Shown: positions 26,892 through 36,677 of the stretch, piece after piece | Layout: the number at the start of each line of letters is the position of its first letter | Numbering within the stretch: position 1 is the stretch's first letter | Notes under the pieces: generated by a model | Seen by the model: the letters and a program-made list of their open reading frames with translations, nothing else | Databases searched by the model: none | Told to the model about the DNA's origin: nothing | Program-made: the position numbers and the translations under genes | Source: Komarekiella delphini-convector SJRDD-AB1 | Lineage (GTDB): Bacteria; Cyanobacteriota; Cyanobacteriia; Cyanobacteriales; Nostocaceae | Reading direction: 5' to 3' | Length of the DNA: 64,000 bases | Assembly: GCF_014831675.1 (NCBI RefSeq) | Contig: NZ_VJXY01000013.1 | Coordinates: 1 to 64,000 of the forward strand

Positions 26892-27670
26892 ATTTTTGCA
26901 CTATCTTTTGACTTACTTAAAGGTTTTTTACTAAGTTAGAGGTGATGCTTACCTTGTCTATACACATACTGTAATAATTGGACATCTCATTGAGGTTATT
27001 AAAACTCAGACCCGTTACTGTATTTATCGCAACTAGGTCACACAAGTCTGCAAATTTGTGTAACCAAATCAGGTTCTTCTTAACCCATAGAGACTACTGA
27101 AAATGAGTATGTCGGGTAAAAATGTTTATATGTAAATGTATGTAAATATCTTCTAATCCCTGACTACTACTAGTTAATTTTCAATAAAAATACTGTGATA
27201 TATTACACAGTATATTAATATGACTGTAACATCCTCAAAATGCAACTACTATTGAAGTTCTTTATCAGAAAAATATAGTGAATTTTTTATAAGTCAGAAA
27301 CATTTACAGTACAACTGTAGATTTTCATAGCTATTTCGTTTGTGTAAAATTTCAATAAAGCCTAGCATTTATAACTTATGTATTAATAAATTAAAAAATA
27401 TATAAATTAAAACATAAATAAATCTAATACACCTAAGTTAGTGCAAATGATCAAGAGTGCTGTTAGCATAACCCGTGCTGAGTTTGGTTAATGCTTTTGA
27501 CAAACCCTGACGCTCGCGTACTTATGAACACTGAGTAATGCACTCGTTTGGCTCTGTTTCTTCTGCTTTGCTCTGAATACAAGGGTTATAATGCTTACCA
27601 AGCTATAGAAACTATTTAGTTTAGTGCCTCAATTTGCCTAGATTTTTGATAGCGCTTCTAAAATATAAGA
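26892..27670. other. AT-rich divergent intergenic region
   Basis: A 779-base gap between the DUF2079 start (minus) and the nuclease gene (plus). It is strongly AT-rich around 27110-27430 and holds one Crp-like palindrome at 27191-27212. No coding frame, RNA gene or repeat family was recognised. Confidence 0.45.
27191..27212. promoter_or_regulatory. Crp-like palindrome TGTGA-N6-ACACA
   Basis: TACTGTG and CACAGTA form a perfect 7-bp inverted repeat separated by eight bases. The centre reads TGTGA-TATATT-ACACA, close to the TGTGA-N6-TCACA consensus of cAMP receptor proteins, including the cyanobacterial ones. It is about 300 bases from the nearest start codon, so direct control is unproven. Confidence 0.3.
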
Positions 27671-28501
27671 ATGCTATCAACTACAACTCAACTATTACGA
27701 CTGTCTCAAGGGCAGCTGAACTTGTTAGAAGCTTGTCCGCGTAAATTCCAACACACCTATTTAGAAAAACTCAGTTCTCCCTTAGATCCCGAACACGAGG
27801 AACGACAGACTTTGGGTAGTCGTTTTCACTTGCTGATGCAGCAGCGAGAAATGGGTTTGCCAATTGATAGTTTCCTGCAAGTAGATGCTCAACTACAAAA
27901 GTGGATGTCAGCTTTTGGCAATGCAGCACCGGAAGTTTTAACGCCTGCAACCAATAACCAAACTTTCCGTGAAAGTGAACACTATCGCACCTTGCAACTT
28001 CAAGACTATTTACTGACAGTTGTCTACGATTTATTAATTGCAGATAACCAGCAAGTACAAATTCTTGATTGGAAAACTTATCCTAAGCCACCAAATAAAA
28101 GCAAGTTAGCAAAGAACTGGCAAACACGTCTTTATATGTACGTGTTAGCGGAAACTAGCGAATACTTGCCGGAAAAAATTTCGATGACTTACTGGTTTGT
28201 TCAGTCTGAAGGCAAACCACAGAGTATTAAATTTAATTACAATGCTGTCGAGCATGAGCATACAGCCAGGAAACTTAATCAACTATTAAGCAAGTTAACA
28301 AATTGGCTGGAACTTTATCAAAATAACGAACAATTTCCACAAGTGGTGGAAACTAGTAAAGCCTGTAATTATTGCCAGTTTGTTACACGATGCGAACGTA
28401 AACAAGCTACCGAACAAGACATTTATGATGACAATCAACTAAGTGTAAACGGCACAAGCTTGTTACCAAATCTTGCTAACATTCAAGAAGTATCGCTTTA
28501 A
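27671..28501 (+). CDS. RecB-family PD-(D/E)XK nuclease with Cys cluster
   Basis: A 276-residue protein of the RecB/Cas4-like nuclease superfamily. LNLLEACPRKFQHTYLEKL near residue 16 carries the first Cys (22). The catalytic motif is ILDWKT (Asp133 and Lys135), preceded by a possible acidic partner in VVYDLL. YMYVLAE has the motif QxxxY-like element (WQTRLYMYVLA). Three further Cys occur in ACNYCQFVTRCERK near 233. The one-plus-three Cys layout is that of the 4Fe-4S nuclease group (AddB, Cas4). It would cut or trim DNA ends. GNAT and recJ follow on the same strand. Confidence 0.85.
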   Translation: MLSTTTQLLRLSQGQLNLLEACPRKFQHTYLEKLSSPLDPEHEERQTLGSRFHLLMQQREMGLPIDSFLQVDAQLQKWMSAFGNAAPEVLTPATNNQTFRESEHYRTLQLQDYLLTVVYDLLIADNQQVQILDWKTYPKPPNKSKLAKNWQTRLYMYVLAETSEYLPEKISMTYWFVQSEGKPQSIKFNYNAVEHEHTARKLNQLLSKLTNWLELYQNNEQFPQVVETSKACNYCQFVTRCERKQATEQDIYDDNQLSVNGTSLLPNLANIQEVSL

Positions 28502-28576
28502 TGTGAGTACCCAAAGACTTGATGATAATGACTTGAAAATAGATTCTCATATTAAAAAATCACAACTTCTACAACT

Positions 28577-29215
28577 ATGACAAACTATGATGGAAATGAC
28601 ATGGTTTATGTTCGTGAATTAGGAATTGATGACATTGCTCCCATTTACCACTTGGGAGAAGAATTATTTACTAGTGATTTATATCCTTATTTGTACCGTA
28701 CCTGGGACGAATGGGAGGTAATTGGGCTTTACAACACAGATGCAGAATATTGCCTTGTTGCTGAAACAGATGGGGAACTAGCAGGATTCGTTTTAGGAAC
28801 CATTATTACTAAAACATCCTGGACTTATGGATACATTTTATGGCTAGGAGTGAGTCCTAAGTTTCAGCGTCGGGGAGTAGCAGATAAGTTGGTTGATAAA
28901 GTCGTTGCCCGCATGATTGAAGATGGAGCAAGGTTTATGTTAGTGGATACTGACCCAACTAATACTTCAGCATTAAAGTTTTTTAATCGTAAAGGTTTTG
29001 GTAATGTTCGCCAGCATATTTTCTTATCAATGAATTTAAGTAAGCACGAATATTATGGCAGACTGATTGACTACGAACACCAAAAAGCTGAAAGAGCGGG
29101 TTATAAGCGATCGCGTCCAGCAATTCGCGCCCGTAAACCCGATAGTGCTGCTAATGAAATCGTTCTCAATCCCCTTGTTAAATCTCAAAGCAATGAAGAA
29201 GAATCTTCAATTTGA
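28577..29215 (+). CDS. GNAT family N-acetyltransferase
   Basis: A 212-residue acetyl-CoA-dependent transferase. The GNAT fold covers about 8-155, with the acetyl-CoA loop in LWLGVSPKFQRRGVADKLVD (RRGVA as the Q/RxxGxG/A motif) and NTSALKFFNRKGFGN as the C-terminal landmark. A basic tail of about 45 residues (RAGYKRSRPAIRARKP) follows. It may acetylate a protein N-terminus or side chain; the substrate is not visible. It lies 75 bases after the RecB-like nuclease gene and 126 bases before recJ, so the three may form a loose operon. Confidence 0.88.
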   Translation: MTNYDGNDMVYVRELGIDDIAPIYHLGEELFTSDLYPYLYRTWDEWEVIGLYNTDAEYCLVAETDGELAGFVLGTIITKTSWTYGYILWLGVSPKFQRRGVADKLVDKVVARMIEDGARFMLVDTDPTNTSALKFFNRKGFGNVRQHIFLSMNLSKHEYYGRLIDYEHQKAERAGYKRSRPAIRARKPDSAANEIVLNPLVKSQSNEEESSI

Positions 29216-29341
29216 GCGTTGATAAATGTGCTCAATTAATGCTAGGTATATACCAAAATAACGCACAAAATAACTTAAATTTGATGACAATTTTAGCTCA
29301 GACATAGCATTATAAAGTTTTTGAACTTTAAAATATTTTAA

Positions 29342-31774
29342 ATGCAGTGGATTCTATCAACAACTGAACAAGCGCCAGAGTGGTTCATCCAAGCAGTGAA
29401 ACAACATACACCCGCATCAAATGGATTGTACGCGGCAAAATTGTTGTGGCAACGAGGAATTAAAAATGAGCAACAACTAGCAGCTTTTATCAATCATAAA
29501 TCTTATCAACCAGCAAGTCCGTTTGAGTTTGGGCACGAAATGCATTTGGCGATCGCAAGATTAAAACAGGCTTGCAGTGCTAACGAAAAGATTGCTATTT
29601 GGGGAGATTTCGACGCTGATGGGATCACAGCCACAGCTGTATTATGGGATGGCTTGGGAGAGTTTTTTACCCAACATACTCAGTTAATTTACTACATTCC
29701 TAATCGCCTCACAGAATCTCACGGACTCAATAACCAAGGGATTGATAACTTAAAACAACAAGATTGTAAGTTAATTGTCACTTGCGACACAGGAAGCACA
29801 AATATTAATGAGATTATTTATGCTAAACAGCTAGGCATAGATGTAATAGTTACAGACCACCACACCTTACCCACAGAACGCCCATCAGTTTCAGCGATTA
29901 TCAACCCTCGCTACTTGTCTAGTGAACATCAGCTGTTTCATCTTTCTGGGGTGGCGGTGGCTTATAAGTTGGTGGAAGCCCTGTATCAAAGTCTGCCTGA
30001 TGTTCCCCAACATCCGTTAGAGGATTTATTAGATTTAGTGGCAGTAGGGCTAATTGCTGACTTAGTACAGTTAAGTGGAGATTGTCGTTATTTGGCACAG
30101 TTGGGAATTCAACGATTGCAAGCAGATTTTCAACAGCCAGCAACAACAAGACGACGACCGGGGGTAGGGCGATTATTAGAATTGTGCCAGAAAAGTGGCG
30201 ATCGCCCTACAGATATTTCCTTCGGCTTAGGGCCGCGAATCAATGCCGTCAGCCGCATCCAAGGCGATGCTAGTTTCTGCGTCGAATTGCTGACTAGTCG
30301 AGATACCAAATGTTGTAACCAACTAGCTGAAGTTACAGAACTAGCCAACGCCCGTCGCAAGTCTTTACAGAAAGATGTGCAAAAGCAAGTAATACAAAAA
30401 CTTACTCAATTAGATTTATCAACCACCAGCGTGATTGTGCTAGAAGATGCCCAATGGCCAGCAGGCGTGTTAGGTCTAGTCGCTGGACAAGTAGCACAAG
30501 AAACAGGTCGCCCCACAATTTTGTTGAGTACCGAAGGAATGGGGACTGAAGGAGATAAGGAGAATTCTCTTCCTCCTCTTGCAAGGGGTTCCGCCCGTTC
30601 AGTGAATTCTGTCGATTTATATCAATTGGTAAAAGACCAAGCACATTTGTTGCATCGCTTTGGTGGACATCCCTTTGCAGCAGGTTTGAGTTTGTTAGCA
30701 GAGAATATTCCTTTATTTACGGCAGCTATTAATCAGCAGTTGCGGCAATCTTTGGGTGGTAAAACCCTAACGCCAACAGTGCAAGCAGACTTGGTGGTAA
30801 CAGTTGCAGATTTAGGAAAAGAGTTATTTTTGGAACTTAAATTGCTAGAACCTTGTGGTATGGGCAACCCTGTCCCGAAATTGCTAATTCAAAATTGCTG
30901 GTTTGAAAATACTTGGAATCGCAATCAGCAGGATTGGCAGGGGAAAAAGGTACAGTACATTAAAACTGAGTTTGAGATCCGCGATGACTCTGGCAGAAGT
31001 GCCTTTCCTGGCATCTGGTGGGGGCACTACAAAGATGAATTACCTCTAGGAAGGTGTGATTGCATAGCCGAACTGGACTATAACACCTTCAAAAAACGCT
31101 ATGAAATCAGATTACTGGCCGTGCGTCCTGCTGCTAACACAGAACTTAGTACTCCTAATTCAACACTCATACTAGACTGGCGCAACTTTGCAACTGAAAA
31201 ATACTCAGCACAGGCTACGCCCCCTGACGCTAACACAACTCAGTACTCAGCACTGACTGTCGATGAATGTCCCACTAGCTGGGATGATTTACGTGCGTGG
31301 TGGCGGCGATGTCTAGCTACAAGCCCTTCGGGTTCGCAGTCGCCTGCGGAGGGAAACCCTCCCGCAGCGCTGTCTCACCGCTCTGCGTCTACGCAATATA
31401 ATCAACAACTAGCGATCGCCTGGTCTAAACCCAACCTGCAACCACCCAGCCAAATTTGGCTAACTCTTGTGGGAGTTGCTAAATATCTCAGTCGCACTAA
31501 TCAACTAGTTACTCGTGTACAGCTTTTGGAGAAACTCGGCATAGGCAACCAAAGCTTACTTTTGGGATTCAAAGCTTTAAAATACTTGGGATTTACAGTT
31601 AAACGTCAAGACCGTTGTTTACAAATTAGCTGGTGTGAAATTAATATCACAGAAAACGCTGCCGATGTTGCCATTGCACAATTTTTAGCCGCTGTACGAG
31701 AAGAACAATTTCAGAAACAGTATTTTGCCGAAGTGCCTCTATCTACCATTATTGCGATGATAAATAGTCAGTAG
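29342..31774 (+). CDS. recJ: Single-stranded-DNA-specific exonuclease RecJ
   Basis: An 810-residue 5'-to-3' ssDNA exonuclease of recombination and mismatch repair. The DHH phosphoesterase core has IWGDFDADGITATA (motif I), VTCDTGS (motif II) and VTDHHTLP (motif III). The DHHA1 domain ends in FGGHPFAAGLSLL near 437-449. An OB-fold and a long cyanobacterial C-terminal domain follow. Residues about 657-685 (SPSGSQSPAEGNPPAALSHR region) are encoded by a GC-rich dispersed repeat inserted in frame. The stop codon lies in a GTCAGTA heptad repeat. Longer than the 577-residue E. coli protein because of the C-terminal extension. Confidence 0.93.
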   Translation: MQWILSTTEQAPEWFIQAVKQHTPASNGLYAAKLLWQRGIKNEQQLAAFINHKSYQPASPFEFGHEMHLAIARLKQACSANEKIAIWGDFDADGITATAVLWDGLGEFFTQHTQLIYYIPNRLTESHGLNNQGIDNLKQQDCKLIVTCDTGSTNINEIIYAKQLGIDVIVTDHHTLPTERPSVSAIINPRYLSSEHQLFHLSGVAVAYKLVEALYQSLPDVPQHPLEDLLDLVAVGLIADLVQLSGDCRYLAQLGIQRLQADFQQPATTRRRPGVGRLLELCQKSGDRPTDISFGLGPRINAVSRIQGDASFCVELLTSRDTKCCNQLAEVTELANARRKSLQKDVQKQVIQKLTQLDLSTTSVIVLEDAQWPAGVLGLVAGQVAQETGRPTILLSTEGMGTEGDKENSLPPLARGSARSVNSVDLYQLVKDQAHLLHRFGGHPFAAGLSLLAENIPLFTAAINQQLRQSLGGKTLTPTVQADLVVTVADLGKELFLELKLLEPCGMGNPVPKLLIQNCWFENTWNRNQQDWQGKKVQYIKTEFEIRDDSGRSAFPGIWWGHYKDELPLGRCDCIAELDYNTFKKRYEIRLLAVRPAANTELSTPNSTLILDWRNFATEKYSAQATPPDANTTQYSALTVDECPTSWDDLRAWWRRCLATSPSGSQSPAEGNPPAALSHRSASTQYNQQLAIAWSKPNLQPPSQIWLTLVGVAKYLSRTNQLVTRVQLLEKLGIGNQSLLLGFKALKYLGFTVKRQDRCLQISWCEINITENAADVAIAQFLAAVREEQFQKQYFAEVPLSTIIAMINSQ
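31308..31396 (+). repeat. Dispersed GC-rich palindromic repeat inserted within recJ
   Basis: About 90 bases of GC-rich sequence with internal inverted repeats (AAGCCCTTCGGGTT, CGCCTGCGGAGGG with CCCTCCCGCAGCG) interrupt the recJ reading frame without breaking it. The composition differs sharply from the flanking AT-richer coding sequence and matches the style of cyanobacterial small dispersed repeats. The encoded stretch is Ser/Pro/Ala-rich and probably unstructured. Confidence 0.65.
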
Positions 31775-31828
31775 TCAGTTTGTTCAGATTTTGCATAAGT
31801 TCCGATAACGGTCTCAGAATTCATGTTG

Positions 31829-31860
31829 AGGCTAATAGCTAAAGTCTTCTAAAGAAAACT
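31829..31860. repeat. Partial copy of the composite hairpin repeat
   Basis: The 25 bases starting AGGCTAATAGCTAAAGTC match 10928-10952 exactly. The second hairpin arm has decayed here (AAAACT for AGACT). This confirms that the element is dispersed. Confidence 0.65.
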
Positions 31861-31975
31861 GAGTAAAGGTTTTGGTTTATTGAAATGAAGATGTGAGAAA
31901 TGATAAGGGTTACAAGCTAAAGGATTCTGAGTTTGGCGGAATTTCACTAAATCTAAGTCGAGGTAGTATCTTCCC

Positions 31976-32001
31976 AAAAGCAGGCTTAGCCTGCTTTTTT
32001 T
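31976..32001 (+). terminator. Intrinsic terminator downstream of recJ
   Basis: AAAAGCAGGC and GCCTGCTTTT form a 10-bp stem with a TTA loop, followed by a run of seven T. It is about 200 bases past the recJ stop and is a canonical plus-strand terminator; the A-rich left arm also allows termination on the minus strand. Confidence 0.8.
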
Positions 32002-32182
32002 AGACGCTTTGCATTTTATGCTATGTTTTTCTCAAAAAATGTGGCAACAGAAACAGGAGTTTGGCAGTCGTGAAAAAGTAAGCTTAAAAATCCTTATTAC
32101 TGAACTAAAGAATTTAATATAAGTCACGCCATAATGATCTGAATTTGGGATCAATAATTTTCTTGTCCATCTACCTATACGT

Positions 32183-33682
32183 ATGTCTAATCGTCCATTG
32201 AACGTTGCAAAACCAATATTATTTTGGCGACACCTGTGGGTTGTTGTTTTCAGTAGTAATTTGTTGATCCCCTACTTTGGGAGCCAACCAGCAGAGGCAC
32301 AAGTCACCCAATATTGTCAGTTATCACCAGCTGCGGCACAAAAAAAAGAAAACTTACGTTTGTCAGCCATCAAAGGCAATCAAGATTCCCAGACTAGCTA
32401 CCAAAAGCTAGTGCAAGAACAAGCACAGGAATTACAGGAGTGCCGCACTCGCACTTGGCCGCAAATCCAAGCAATCTGGTTACGTTTGTATCCTTGCGAC
32501 ATTCGTCCGGGAGCAATTGAGCAGATTATGGATCGGATTGTTAATCGCGGCTATAACCAAGTTTATTTAGAAGTATTTTACGATGGACAAGTATTATTAC
32601 CAACGACTGCTAACCCTACAGTTTGGCCTTCTGTGATTCGCACAGCAGGATCAGAAAATATCGATTTGCTCTCTTTAGCTATTCAAAAAGGTCGGCAACG
32701 CGGTTTAAAGGTTTATGCTTGGATGTTTACCACAAATTTTGGCTATACCTACGCTCAGCGTCGAGATAGGGAAGCAGCGATCGCCCGCAATGGCAAGGGT
32801 CAAACGAGTTTATATGTAGTAGATGACAGCAGTCAGGTATTTATCGACCCCTACAACTTGCAAGCAAAGCGCGACTACTATCAAATAGTGCAAGAAGTGC
32901 TGCGCCGTCGCCCAGATGGATTGCTATTTGACTATGTACGTTATCCCCGACAGACAGGAAGTAATTCCATCGCTACCAAAGTCACAGATTTGTGGCTATT
33001 TAGTCCAGCAACTCAAGAAGCTTTATTTCGACGGGCACTGAATTACAAGGGGCTGGACATGATTCGCCGCTTTTTGAGTCGGGGATACATTACAGCAGGA
33101 GATATAGCTGAAGTCGATAAACTTTACCCCCAAGAACCAGAACCCATGTGGCAAGGACGCACTCCTCCACCAGGGCAAAAGTCAATCCTGCCTGCAACTG
33201 AGAGACAACCACTTTTGCAATGGGAGTTATGGCAACTTTCTGTTGCTCACGCCATGCAAGGCATTCTAGATTTTGTAACCATAGCTAGTTACCCAGCACA
33301 GCAACAAGGTATTCCCGCAGGAGTGGTGTTTTTTTCTGATGGCAACCAAACGCTAGGCCAAGGATATGATTCCCGTTTGCAACCTTGGGATAGATTCCCC
33401 AGCACATTAGAGTGGCATCCCATGTTGTACGCGACTTGCGGTAACGTCAGTTGTATTGTGGCGCAAGCACAGCGGGTTTTGAGTATGGCAAAACCAGGTA
33501 CGCAGATAATTCCAGCTTTAGCTGGCAAATGGGGACAACCCATCAGTAATCGCCCACCGCTAGAAGCGCAAATGCAAGCACTTCGCAAATTTACCCCCCA
33601 ATTGAAGGGAGTTAGCCATTTTGCCTATTCTTGGCAATACCCTGAACATGATGGCGATCGCAAATTCTGTCGCACTAAGTAG
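32183..33682 (+). CDS. Glycosyl-hydrolase-like 10 (GHL10) exported protein
   Basis: A 499-residue exported protein. Residues 1-39 contain a hydrophobic signal segment ending near EAQ. The body (about 95-480) is a TIM-barrel-like GHL10 region: QAIWLRLYPCDIRPGAIEQI, YNQVYLEVFYDGQVLLP, RGLKVYAWMFTTNFGY, DGLLFDYVRYPRQ and FVTIASYP. Acidic candidates for catalysis are the Asp in LLFDYVRYPR and the Glu in YLEVFYDG. Related proteins are presumed to act on extracellular or cell-wall polysaccharide, with unproven substrate. It is convergent with polA, one base apart from its stop. Confidence 0.85.
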   Translation: MSNRPLNVAKPILFWRHLWVVVFSSNLLIPYFGSQPAEAQVTQYCQLSPAAAQKKENLRLSAIKGNQDSQTSYQKLVQEQAQELQECRTRTWPQIQAIWLRLYPCDIRPGAIEQIMDRIVNRGYNQVYLEVFYDGQVLLPTTANPTVWPSVIRTAGSENIDLLSLAIQKGRQRGLKVYAWMFTTNFGYTYAQRRDREAAIARNGKGQTSLYVVDDSSQVFIDPYNLQAKRDYYQIVQEVLRRRPDGLLFDYVRYPRQTGSNSIATKVTDLWLFSPATQEALFRRALNYKGLDMIRRFLSRGYITAGDIAEVDKLYPQEPEPMWQGRTPPPGQKSILPATERQPLLQWELWQLSVAHAMQGILDFVTIASYPAQQQGIPAGVVFFSDGNQTLGQGYDSRLQPWDRFPSTLEWHPMLYATCGNVSCIVAQAQRVLSMAKPGTQIIPALAGKWGQPISNRPPLEAQMQALRKFTPQLKGVSHFAYSWQYPEHDGDRKFCRTK

Positions 33683-33683
33683 T

Positions 33684-36629
33684 TTACTTCGTTTCCATCC
33701 AATTATCACCCGCACGTACATCTACAACTAACGGCACACTTAATTGCACCGCATCTTGCATCACAGACTTAATTTGCGGTTGCAATTCTTCCCACTCTTG
33801 AGGAGGAACTTCAAACACTAATTCATCGTGAACTTGTAATAACAAACGCGCTTGATATTTTTGCAAAACTTCATGCAATCTTACCATCGCAATTTTGATA
33901 ATATCAGCACTCGAACCTTGAATTGGTGCATTAGCAGCGGCGCGTAGCAAACCTGCATCATAAGCTCCTAAATTCTTCAATTTACTTAAGTCAATCTTTT
34001 CTGGACTCTTACCTTTTAATTGACGTAAAGTGTTGTTAGTAAACTCAACATAGCGACGACGACCGAGAATAGTTTCTACATAACCTTGAGCGATCGCTTG
34101 CTTTTTTACCCCTTCCAAATATGCAAAAACTTTGGGATAACGTTCGTTGAACCGCTTAATGAACTCATTGGCAATAGCTTTATCTATTCCTGTGGAACGT
34201 GAAAATCTAAGAGAACCCATTCCATAAATCACACCAAAGTTGATGGTTTTCGCTAACCTTCGTTCATCTGATGTTACGTCTTCTTTTTCAAATATCAAAC
34301 GAGCCGTTACTGTGTGAATATCTTCATTTTGTTGATACGCTTGCACTAATATCGGCTCTTGACACAAATGAGCCAAAATCCGCAACTCAATTTGTGAGTA
34401 GTCAGCAGCCACCATTAACCAACCTGGTTCTGGCAAAAATGCCTTACGAATCTGGCGACTAAAAGCTGTGCGAATTGGGATATTTTGTAAATTTGGATTA
34501 GAAGAAGACAACCTACCAGTTGATGTTGCTGCTTGGTTAAAATCAGTATGCACCCGCTGGGTATCTGAACGTACTAATGCTGGCAGTGCATCAACATAAG
34601 TAGACTTTAATTTAGATAGGGTGCGGTACTCAATGATGGCATCAACAAACCCTGTTTCATCAACTTCTCCGAGTTTTTCTAGTGTCGCTGCATCTGTAGA
34701 GTAACCTGTTTGAATTTTGCGAGAATGCTTGGTACTTAATCCCAATTTTTCAAACAATATTTGACTTAACTGTTTAGGCGAACCTAAGTTAAATTTTTCT
34801 CCAGCTATTTCAGTTGCTTTCTGTTCCAATCTTGCTAAATCTATTTCTAAATTCTGCGAAAGTTCTTGAAGATAAGCTGAATTAATGCGGACACCTGTAT
34901 ATTCCATTTCCGCTAAAACTGCTTCTAGCGGTTGTTCAACTTCTATCAATAGCTGATACAAAGCTGGAATTTTTTCCAGTTCCTCTCGCAATTTTGGTAC
35001 TAAACCAAATGTAGAATAAACATCCATCCCGCAGTAATCTGCTACAGCAGGAATATCTATATCAGCAATGGTTTTACCTTTAGGAACTAAATCTACATAA
35101 CTTTTTCCAACCAACCCCAAATATCGCTGTGCCAAGCCGCTTAGATTATGGCTAGCGTCTGGATTTAAAAGGTAACTAGCTAGCATCGGGTCAAACACCA
35201 CTCCTGCCAAGTTAATTCCTTGACAGCGAAAAACTAAGCGGTCAAATTTGGCATTTTGTAAGCTTTTGGGATAATCAGCACTTTCGAGAATTGGGCGTAG
35301 TACTTCTAGCGCCACCTCTTTTTTTAGATTATCCCCAGTTTTATGTCCAAGGGGAATATAAGCTAATTCATCTGGTTCTATTCCCCAGCAACAACCAATT
35401 CCTACTAACTCAGCGTCTCGTGGTTCTAAGTCGGTGGTTTCAGTATCCCAAGCAACTGGTGTTTCTGGGTTAGTGAATTTTTGCAAAAGTTTTACTAACT
35501 CAGTTAGTTTGGCTTTTGTGTCGATAATACGCGGCTGAATTGGCAACGCAGACTGTTGTTGTGCATCTTGTGTCTCAGCAAAACTGAAAAACGCAAGGTC
35601 TTCACCTTCAAATTCTGGTTCTGTATCTGCTTCGGCTGTTTCTATTGTTGGCATTGCTTCAACTTTGCCACCAAACCGTTGCTGAAGTTCGTTGATTTTG
35701 CTTAAAAAAGTTTTGAATTCTAATTTTTCTAAAATTGATGCTAGGACGCTTGTGTCAAACCCTTTTAATTTACAATCTTCTAAATCAATTTCTATAGGAA
35801 CATCTATAACTATGGTTGCTAGATAACGAGATCTATCAGCGTCTTCTTTACCTAATGCCAGTTTTTTCTGAGTTGCTGCTTTGATTTCATCCAAAGCAGC
35901 ATAAATATGGTCAAGGGAACCATAGGCGTCCAGCAATTGTACCGCTGTCTTTTCGCCAATTCCCTTGACCCCTGGAATATTATCTGATTTATCACCGCAA
36001 AGAGCTTTGAAATCGACAATTTGTGAAGGTAAAACGCCTAGTTTTTCTTTGACTTGTTCTATCCCAAATTCGGTGATGCTATTGGTGGAACGCTTGAGGG
36101 CATCTGGACTAAAATTTAGAACAGTGATTTCCTTATTAGGGTCAATCAGCTGAAATAAATCGCGATCGCCAGTGAGAATCTTTACTTTGTATCCAGCAGC
36201 AGTTGCTCGTTGTGCTAAGGTTCCCAAAACATCATCTGCCTCGTAACCAGGGGCAGTTAAAATTGGGAGATTAAAGCCATTGAGCAACTCGTGCAAGTTT
36301 GCTAAGTCGGGAACAAAGTCTTCTGGTGTACCTGGACGATCAGCTTTATAAGTATCGTCAGCTTCGTGGCGGAAGGTTGGCAAGCCCAAATCAAAAGCAA
36401 TCGCCATTGCTTGTGGCTGTTGTGTTGCCATTACCTCCAACAGGCATTTCAGAAAACCAAAACATACACTAGTAGGAATGCCCGTTTTTGTACGTAGTCC
36501 TCCATCTCGCCCTTTAGCGAAAGCAAAATATGAACGGTAGGCGAGGGAGTGTCCATCTACGAGGATGAACGTGGGGCGTGTTACGGTTGCAGAATCGGAA
36601 GTCAACTGGTTAGAAAAAGTTTGGGACAT
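33684..36629 (-). CDS. polA: DNA polymerase I
   Basis: A 981-residue three-domain polymerase for Okazaki-fragment processing and repair synthesis. The N-terminal 5'-nuclease domain (about 15-310) has FILVDGHSLAYRSYFAF and DNIPGVKGIGEKTA. The 3'-5' exonuclease domain (about 370-565) keeps the Exo I motif VAWDTETTDLE, so proofreading is probably active. The polymerase domain has motif A (ADYSQIELRILAHL), motif B (RRLAKTINFGVIYGMG) and motif C (LLLQVHDELVFEVP). A 55-residue acidic linker (about 320-375) joins the first two domains. Start ATG gives MSQTFSNQLTSDSAT before the conserved region. Confidence 0.97.
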   Translation of the reverse strand: MSQTFSNQLTSDSATVTRPTFILVDGHSLAYRSYFAFAKGRDGGLRTKTGIPTSVCFGFLKCLLEVMATQQPQAMAIAFDLGLPTFRHEADDTYKADRPGTPEDFVPDLANLHELLNGFNLPILTAPGYEADDVLGTLAQRATAAGYKVKILTGDRDLFQLIDPNKEITVLNFSPDALKRSTNSITEFGIEQVKEKLGVLPSQIVDFKALCGDKSDNIPGVKGIGEKTAVQLLDAYGSLDHIYAALDEIKAATQKKLALGKEDADRSRYLATIVIDVPIEIDLEDCKLKGFDTSVLASILEKLEFKTFLSKINELQQRFGGKVEAMPTIETAEADTEPEFEGEDLAFFSFAETQDAQQQSALPIQPRIIDTKAKLTELVKLLQKFTNPETPVAWDTETTDLEPRDAELVGIGCCWGIEPDELAYIPLGHKTGDNLKKEVALEVLRPILESADYPKSLQNAKFDRLVFRCQGINLAGVVFDPMLASYLLNPDASHNLSGLAQRYLGLVGKSYVDLVPKGKTIADIDIPAVADYCGMDVYSTFGLVPKLREELEKIPALYQLLIEVEQPLEAVLAEMEYTGVRINSAYLQELSQNLEIDLARLEQKATEIAGEKFNLGSPKQLSQILFEKLGLSTKHSRKIQTGYSTDAATLEKLGEVDETGFVDAIIEYRTLSKLKSTYVDALPALVRSDTQRVHTDFNQAATSTGRLSSSNPNLQNIPIRTAFSRQIRKAFLPEPGWLMVAADYSQIELRILAHLCQEPILVQAYQQNEDIHTVTARLIFEKEDVTSDERRLAKTINFGVIYGMGSLRFSRSTGIDKAIANEFIKRFNERYPKVFAYLEGVKKQAIAQGYVETILGRRRYVEFTNNTLRQLKGKSPEKIDLSKLKNLGAYDAGLLRAAANAPIQGSSADIIKIAMVRLHEVLQKYQARLLLQVHDELVFEVPPQEWEELQPQIKSVMQDAVQLSVPLVVDVRAGDNWMETK

Positions 36630-36677
36630 AGCCCTATTTTAACCAGTGGCTTCCGCTGCATGAACAAATAGTGTTAT

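Larger units (their letters stand above)
31775..32182. other. recJ-GHL10 intergenic region
   Basis: A 408-base gap holding a heptad repeat at the recJ stop, a partial copy of the rseP-nth composite repeat at 31829-31860, a terminator at 31976-32001 and the promoter region of the next gene. No coding frame was recognised. Confidence 0.5.
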
